A stretch of DNA of 64,000 nt from Chitinophagaceae bacterium IBVUCB1 (GTDB taxonomy: Bacteria > Bacteroidota > Bacteroidia > Chitinophagales > Chitinophagaceae): the NCBI GenBank assembly GCA_002127285.1, contig NFUW01000001.1:1314057-1378056 (forward strand). Direction: 5' to 3'. This document shows, piece by piece, positions 63,910 through 64,000 of the stretch (its first letter is position 1; every line of letters starts with the position of its first letter). The position numbers were made by a program, and so were the translations under genes. Under the pieces are notes generated by a model. It was not told the DNA's origin. It saw only the letters and a list, made by a program, of their open reading frames with translations, and searched no databases.

Positions 63910-64000
63910 CTTGCCATCCCGAGAAATAGATTTTGTTTATTGTTTCATGGTATTTTCTTAAACAAAACTAAATAGCTGATTTGCAAGTGTTTATAAAAGA

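Noticed and set aside
1-64000. CRISPR arrays, tRNA/rRNA genes, insertion sequences, prophage
   Set aside because: No regularly spaced repeats, tRNA T-loop patterns in gaps, rRNA-like sequence, transposase motifs or phage structural genes were seen.

Overview
The window is chromosomal DNA from a member of the Bacteroidota, probably a Chitinophagales/Sphingobacteriales-like lineage; the phylum is well supported and the order is my inference. Phylum markers are a dense set of type IX secretion system (T9SS) genes (sprA, porX, porQ, a PorE-like OmpA protein, a PorV/PorQ-family barrel), several secreted proteins with PNP-type C-terminal sorting domains, a SusC/TonB-type receptor with a carboxypeptidase-regulatory-like N-terminus, and Bacteroidota-style promoters (TAnnTTTG -7 element, sometimes with TTTG about 20 bp upstream). 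I see no rRNA, tRNA, insertion sequence, prophage or CRISPR array. Genes are packed closely and no gene-free stretch exceeds about 170 bases.

Layout. 1-7031 (minus): ruvA followed by the very large sprA, which runs off the left edge. 7119-9376 (minus): an outer-membrane barrel, an enoyl-CoA hydratase and a lone cobalamin-binding domain. 9498-12425: glnS, ridA and tsaB around a terminator enclosed by a 25-bp inverted repeat. 12591-15181: an ArsR-like regulator, a polyamine-type acetyltransferase and porX. 15278-18293: a MoxR ATPase overlapping a TPR-like secreted protein. 18296-20380: an oxidoreductase and its likely Crp/Fnr regulator with a perfect palindrome between them, then a lone ParA ATPase. 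20540-26419: gcvP, an unknown AT-rich secreted protein and a T9SS kelch protein. 26582-27569: three small genes including an XRE regulator. 27674-31601: tandem secreted M1 metallopeptidases. 31668-34511: TerC, PorQ and FabI. 34609-39572: the PorE-like protein, a DUF2130 protein and a T9SS propeller-like protein. 39613-46304: an FMN enzyme, an M16 protease, pdxA, an M17 aminopeptidase, rsmA and a hydroxyacid dehydrogenase. 46428-55360: a TonB-type receptor, a roughly 1318-residue secreted protein and a PorV-family barrel in one co-directional run. 55461-58995: greA, a HIT protein, an ABM monooxygenase, a SAM hydroxide adenosyltransferase and a beta-helix lipoprotein. 58992-63873 (minus): an ECF sigma factor followed by crtI, crtB, an IPP isomerase and a second carotenoid desaturase.

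How they fit together. Much of the window concerns the cell surface. SprA is the outer-membrane translocon, PorX its regulator, and PorQ, the PorV-like barrel and the PorE-like protein accessory parts; the M1 peptidases, kelch and propeller proteins look like cargo. The most interesting unit is the three-gene receptor / giant secreted protein / PorV-like set at 46428-55360, which may be a dedicated surface-assembly module. The right end is a compact carotenoid operon with its own sigma factor. At least four genes (sprA, rsmA, crtI and the second desaturase) appear to start with TTG.
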